A stretch of 64,000 bases of DNA from Isoetes taiwanensis (Eukaryota; Streptophyta; Lycopodiopsida; Isoetales; Isoetaceae), in assembly GCA_021234155.1 (NCBI GenBank), contig JAJEKV010000539.1, positions 62,001 to 126,000 on the forward strand, read 5' to 3'. A program made the position numbers and the translations under genes. Below, one piece after another: positions 59,650 to 64,000 of the stretch. How positions within the stretch are numbered: the stretch's first letter is position 1; each line of letters opens with the position of its first letter. The notes below the pieces were generated by a model that worked only from the letters and a program-made list of their open reading frames with translations, was not told the origin of the DNA and ran no database searches.

Positions 59650-61400
59650 CGAAGAGACCTTTGTTGTGGGTCAATCCAATATAATACTTGTTATCAAACT
59701 TGGTGGAAGATTCATCCATGTCGATCAATGTGGAGGTGTCAAAGTTTTGGGGGCAAGACTTTTTAAGTTTTTTTGCGAGGTGGGAATTGAGGGATCTGTA
59801 TTGAAAGCGGTGCTAAAGTTGTAAAGCCTGGTGATGAAGGAGCTGCAATGTGAGAAGCCAATGCAATGACCACCTGCAATGCAAATACCAGCTCAGTTAG
59901 TCTAACTTAAACCCATAACTAACCACCTAAGGTAAGCAGTCTACTCAAAAACTTTACCAGATAGGATGACCATTTCCTCTTGGGAGAGGCCTTTGGAATC
60001 AAAGATTTGGGTAAGCCACGTTAGATTTGAAGTGGGAGGGGAGAGGTTGGCATTGGCAATAGTATCAGATGAAACGGTGCCATCTCTTCTGCCGGATCTA
60101 TTTAATTCCTATTTAAATTGTATGAGCTAAGTTTTGCGCTTGCAAAAACATATCATATCTCTCAAATTAATTGCATAGAGCTTATAATATGTGTATTCGG
60201 ACAGTATATTATGCTGGAACGTCACAGATTCCCACCCCAGCGTTGCTAAGCATATGTAGGGTGCGGGCTTTTGTAAATGTTGTAACATTGGAGGCCTTGA
60301 TTGTCTCATCGTATAAACGTGTGCCCGTCGTTGCCGCAATGTAAGGCATATATTTATGTGGGTTTCAAAAAAAGATTGGATGATCCGAAAGCAATCCTTC
60401 GTGGATGTTCATCTGCAAAAACTTCTGCAGAAAGCACCATATACAAACCTTAAGATGCATCGATCTTTCTGATAAAGGATTCTGATCATTGCTATAGGAC
60501 TTCACAATCGGCCGCTATCTCTTCGTCGGGGACGAGACCTCTGTTCTGCCATCTCTTATTCATGTGAGCTCATGCCATCTCTTCTTGCAGAGGCAGGTTC
60601 TAGCATTTTATCGACGTTTTCTTTGTATTTTGGGGCTGTGGTGCTCTGGATACCGGCAGATAGACCATATCCAAGGGCTCGAAGCCAGTTGGAGTTCCGA
60701 TTTGGTGTTTCTTTTCTGGTTTCTGACCGTGGTTCCTAATCTTGGTCGCTTTTAGTGTTTCTTGTCTTCCGGCTGGGAGTTCTGTCTTGGAGTTTCTTGT
60801 GAAGTCCTTTGTTATGCTTGCTTTGCTTCATATTATGCTTTGCTTTGTATTTGCTTATTTCTTGCTGCTTGTTCTGTCATTTTTCACCGTTTCTTCCATA
60901 GTTCTGCAAATAAGATACACAGGATTTCAACGGCCGATGCTTGGTCTGTCATTTTTAGTATCAAACGGGTCAGATGATCAAGCTTTTCAGCTTTAGATTC
61001 GCGCAGGAGGCTTTCATTAGACAAATAAAGCTAAGTTCATGCGTTACCAATCCATGCAAACCATGGTTGTCGAAGCTTAGCTCTTCAGTACAGTTAAATC
61101 TGGATTCGTCAGTCCATAGTCTTTGCTGGTGCGAACTTTGTTTCTATATAAATATATGACCTGCTAACCAGGTAATCCAGAATTCTTTGACCCAATTGTT
61201 ATTCCTTATTATTGGCGCATACCACGTGGCATCACGGAAATGCACCATTCACCAAAAAAAATGACCCAACAATGATATTGTTGAAGGTTACCACACATAG
61301 TTACATTGTTTATGTGTTTATTTTACTTTTTTCCTAGAGGAGGAGATGGGAAGTTCAAGAAGGAGCTATGGAGACAGTTAATTATCCATTGATTTTTTAT
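59650..61400. other. Sequence downstream of the LINE, no identifiable gene
   Basis: The first about 170 nt keep an open frame ending at 59824 (IILVIKLGGRFIHVDQCGGV), perhaps continuing the interrupted stretch at 50025. The remainder has hydrophobic chance ORFs (60742-60996) with no domain. Confidence 0.35.
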
Positions 61401-61413
61401 TTTTGTTTTGCAG

Positions 61414-61616
61414 GATTCAGAACTTGGCCTAAGTTTACTTGGGCGGATCATTGGTTTAAACCCTGGACACATATCAGATTAGCATACTCCTTCTGTAACC
61501 AGAAGGTTATTCAGCTTCAAATACTGGAAGAACTAGCGAAAGCACGTCATGTGACAGAGGAAAGATTAATTTATCATTCTATAGAACATGTAATTGCAAG
61601 ATCGTTTTCCTTGTAG
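61414..61616 (+). other. Possible unassigned exon
   Basis: TTTTGTTTTGCAG at 61402-61414 is a strong acceptor. After it one frame reads DSELGLSLLGRIIGLNPGHI before a stop, and another reads 67 codons to the stop at 61616. No family is recognised, and no partner exon was found. Confidence 0.2.
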
Positions 61617-64000
61617 AAAACTGGTTATTACATTAGTTCCTGTGCATTTATTTTGTTTGCGACATCTAATAGTTTGTACACTTTGACAGATGGTCATTGC
61701 CCCTTCCATTTCTTCTCACCCCTTTCTTTTGCAGTAATCTGCACCTAGAATAAATTTGATTAAACGACTTAGTTGTTAACAACGTGGATGCAATATCAGG
61801 TTAGCACATTCCTCCTGTTAATTAGAGTAGATGGAAATGTTTCTAATAAATCATACACATTTTTGCATGGCAACAATACAGGAATATATAGGTTGGATAT
61901 TGAAATGTGGTGCCACAGGTAAAAAGTTTCGATTCTCTCATTCTTTCTTAGACAACACATAATTGATGACTTGCTATACACATTTAGAAGTGCTGGTTAG
62001 AAAATATCACTTAGGATTGTTGTAGCAAAGCATTGCATACATATGTTACTACTATAGGTTTAGAAGCTTGCACAAAATGTTGCTTTCCAACCTGACGGTT
62101 TAGCTTCAACCACATCGTTGACACACAACACTATGGGTATTTATTGGACACATCATGGTAACACAATTAGTTTACATGTTTGCATTCAAACAATACATTC
62201 TCAAAATAATGCTCAGGATTTCTTTTATAGTAAGCCAAAATAATTCTTTCAAAGCCTTATGGTCTAGACACAAACCATAGCTTTGCAACCTGCACAAAAT
62301 GTATTTTCCCAAGGGCAAAGGGAAGTCATTATGGAGTGCTGCAATCCACCATCTTTGGAGGCATAAGGCATCTACATTATTCTCCCTATAAATTATCTTT
62401 CAATATAAGGATTTTTTATTGTTACTAATATTTTTTATGCCTAAAGATGTGGAAAGGCATTGCTATGGCTGTATTCTATCTCAATGAAGCAGAGCTGGCC
62501 AGACTTTTGCACAAGAGAAAGAGCTAAGAGAAACTTGACATTGGTAAGAATATGATTACAGAGAGACAGATAGAGAGAGTAGGTCGCAAATCTAAAAGTA
62601 TGATGGAATGTTTACCTGTTTTACATGTGCAGCTGCATCAATCACACGATGGATCTTATACCTGTTGGAGAAAACTCGACATGCTTCCTTGATCAAGCTG
62701 CTCCATATATACCTTTAGAGATAGCATAGTCGAGCCTTGGATATCTGCTCCTTTCCCAGTCTTGCTAGGTCGGGTGGCCCCTTCTCCAGCCTTGCTAGTT
62801 CAGGTCTGCTATTTCCCCACGGCTTTGCTGGTGAAGGATTTTTTTTGAAACCCCTGCTAATTCAAAGCCGATTTTCAGACGAAATCAAGAGCCCATTTGC
62901 TCCCAAATCAAACACGAAACATAGTTTAGGGATAATAGCCTTTCGACACCGCTTTTAGCATATATGCACGTTGGATACAACTCTTTCATTTTTGTACAAT
63001 TTTAAGGGCTTATTTATGCCACATGGAATGAAGTTACATTTTGTGAACCCTTGCATTTCTTGCATTAAGAGGTCTAGATCTATGCCACGTGGCATAATGT
63101 GGGCCGTTGATCAGGGCAGAGGGACAGACAGATCCCACAGTTTTATAATATAGTAGGATTGTTGCTAGGTGCTAACATGTATGTACGCTTCCGCTATATA
63201 GGACTCCCATAGAAGGCATGGAACGAATGACACCTCCGTGTCCTTCACCCAAACACTTGCCCATCATAAGTGGTCCGAGTCAGACGGACCGGGTGATGGA
63301 GTCGCCATGGGAGCAGAATTTCCTGTATTTATACGATGGGAGCATCATATAGGTTCGGGGAGCGTCACATGATAGAGACTATTAGTGGTTTACAGTGGCT
63401 CTGAAGAAATATTTTGCCTAGGCTCCCCTATAGCCCACCAGAACTTCCCTGAGCAAAATGGGAGATGCTAGGCTAGGGTTGGAAAAAATTAGTGAATTCA
63501 AAATCTAGAGTTCTTGGCTAATCTCAACTTCATTGGCAATGACAGAGCAACAATCAATTACTCTACATTAGAGAGCATTGCCAGGGATGCTGGAATAGAT
63601 AACCAAGTTTGGCTCCTCCACTTCTTTGTGTTTGAAGAATACAAAGCACTCTGAAGAATGCACTGAATGCAAGAAAAACATGGTTTAATGATGGTTTTGT
63701 TTTCACATATTCCAAGAGCTATCATCTCATAGAACATAAACTTACGTTCAAGATATCGAAAGCATACTTATTTTCTGAATCTAAGTGCAGAAAGTGCAAT
63801 ATACAACACCTATTGGCATTGAAGAAAGAAAAAAAAGACATCATAGCAGATCTAGCATGATGTTGAGAAACATCTTTCTTTTATTGCCGTTTTAAATACT
63901 ATAGCATTTGAATCTTATCTTCTAAAAGGTATTATGATTATCAGGGCAGCCATATCTAAAGTAAAGGCTATCCTTTCCCGTTTCTTGATATATTCGAAGT
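61617..64000. other. AT-rich sequence without identifiable genes
   Basis: Nothing coding is supported on either strand to the window edge. CAGTCTTGCTAG and CAGCCTTGCTAG with GGTCGGGTGG / TTCAGGTCTG nearby (62757-62830) form a small imperfect duplication, and GCCACGTGGCATAATG-like repeats lie at 63015-63100. Confidence 0.35.

Overview
This window looks like nuclear DNA of a land plant, most likely a seed plant, and it is dense in transposable elements. The signs are an intron-rich MCM9 gene with plant-type GT-AG introns, remnants of PPR genes, Ty1/copia and Ty3/gypsy retrotransposon pieces primed by initiator tRNA-Met (TGGTATCAGAGC), a plant-type L1 LINE, and a short piece resembling plant mitochondrial 26S rRNA. 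No bacterial gene organisation is present. The species cannot be named from the sequence alone.

Layout. 1-9.9 kb is retrotransposon territory. It holds a decayed gypsy-like gag and accessory ORFs on the minus strand, two copies of a cassette of paired hairpins, a 1.7-kb LTR at 5148-6850, a second LTR with a perfect primer-binding site at 6872-6886, and PBS, PPT and gag remnants at 9.3-9.9 kb. 9.9-14.4 kb has no recognisable gene but carries two degenerate tandem repeats.

14.4-29.7 kb is the one real gene, MCM9 (plus strand), a DNA helicase paralogue used in homologous recombination and crossover control. I can place 20 exons with consistent phases, except exon 18. Relative to the family, that exon is 17 nt too short and ends at a GC instead of a GT donor, so the C-terminal part should be read out of frame. 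Intron 5 contains an antisense copia element with both LTRs, a PBS and a near-perfect target duplication. Intron 7 contains a copia integrase fragment into which a 5'-truncated LINE has inserted.

30-41 kb is intergenic and holds gene fossils: a fold-back repeat next to a short element with 17-bp perfect terminal inverted repeats, two PPR pseudogene stretches, the 3' end of a second LINE of the same kind, a single orphan exon of a 4-coumarate:CoA ligase-like enzyme, and an unassigned coiled-coil-like ORF.

41.3-42.4 kb is a 1.1-kb nearly pure polypyrimidine tract, interrupted once by about 64 bp of large-subunit rRNA sequence. 43.4-45.2 kb has an inverted LTR remnant, a fold-back element of about 0.6 kb and a 57-bp tandem repeat. 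45.2-50 kb is mostly featureless apart from short duplications.

50.2-59.6 kb is a single plant L1 LINE, degenerate in its ORFs but with a 21-nt poly(A) tail and a perfect 17-bp target-site duplication. A 1.6-kb solo LTR with its own 6-bp duplication is nested in it and is homologous to the LTR at 5148. 59.65-64 kb has no gene I can identify.

The genes do not form a pathway. MCM9 is the only gene with near-complete structure, and everything else reads as transposons or decayed fragments.
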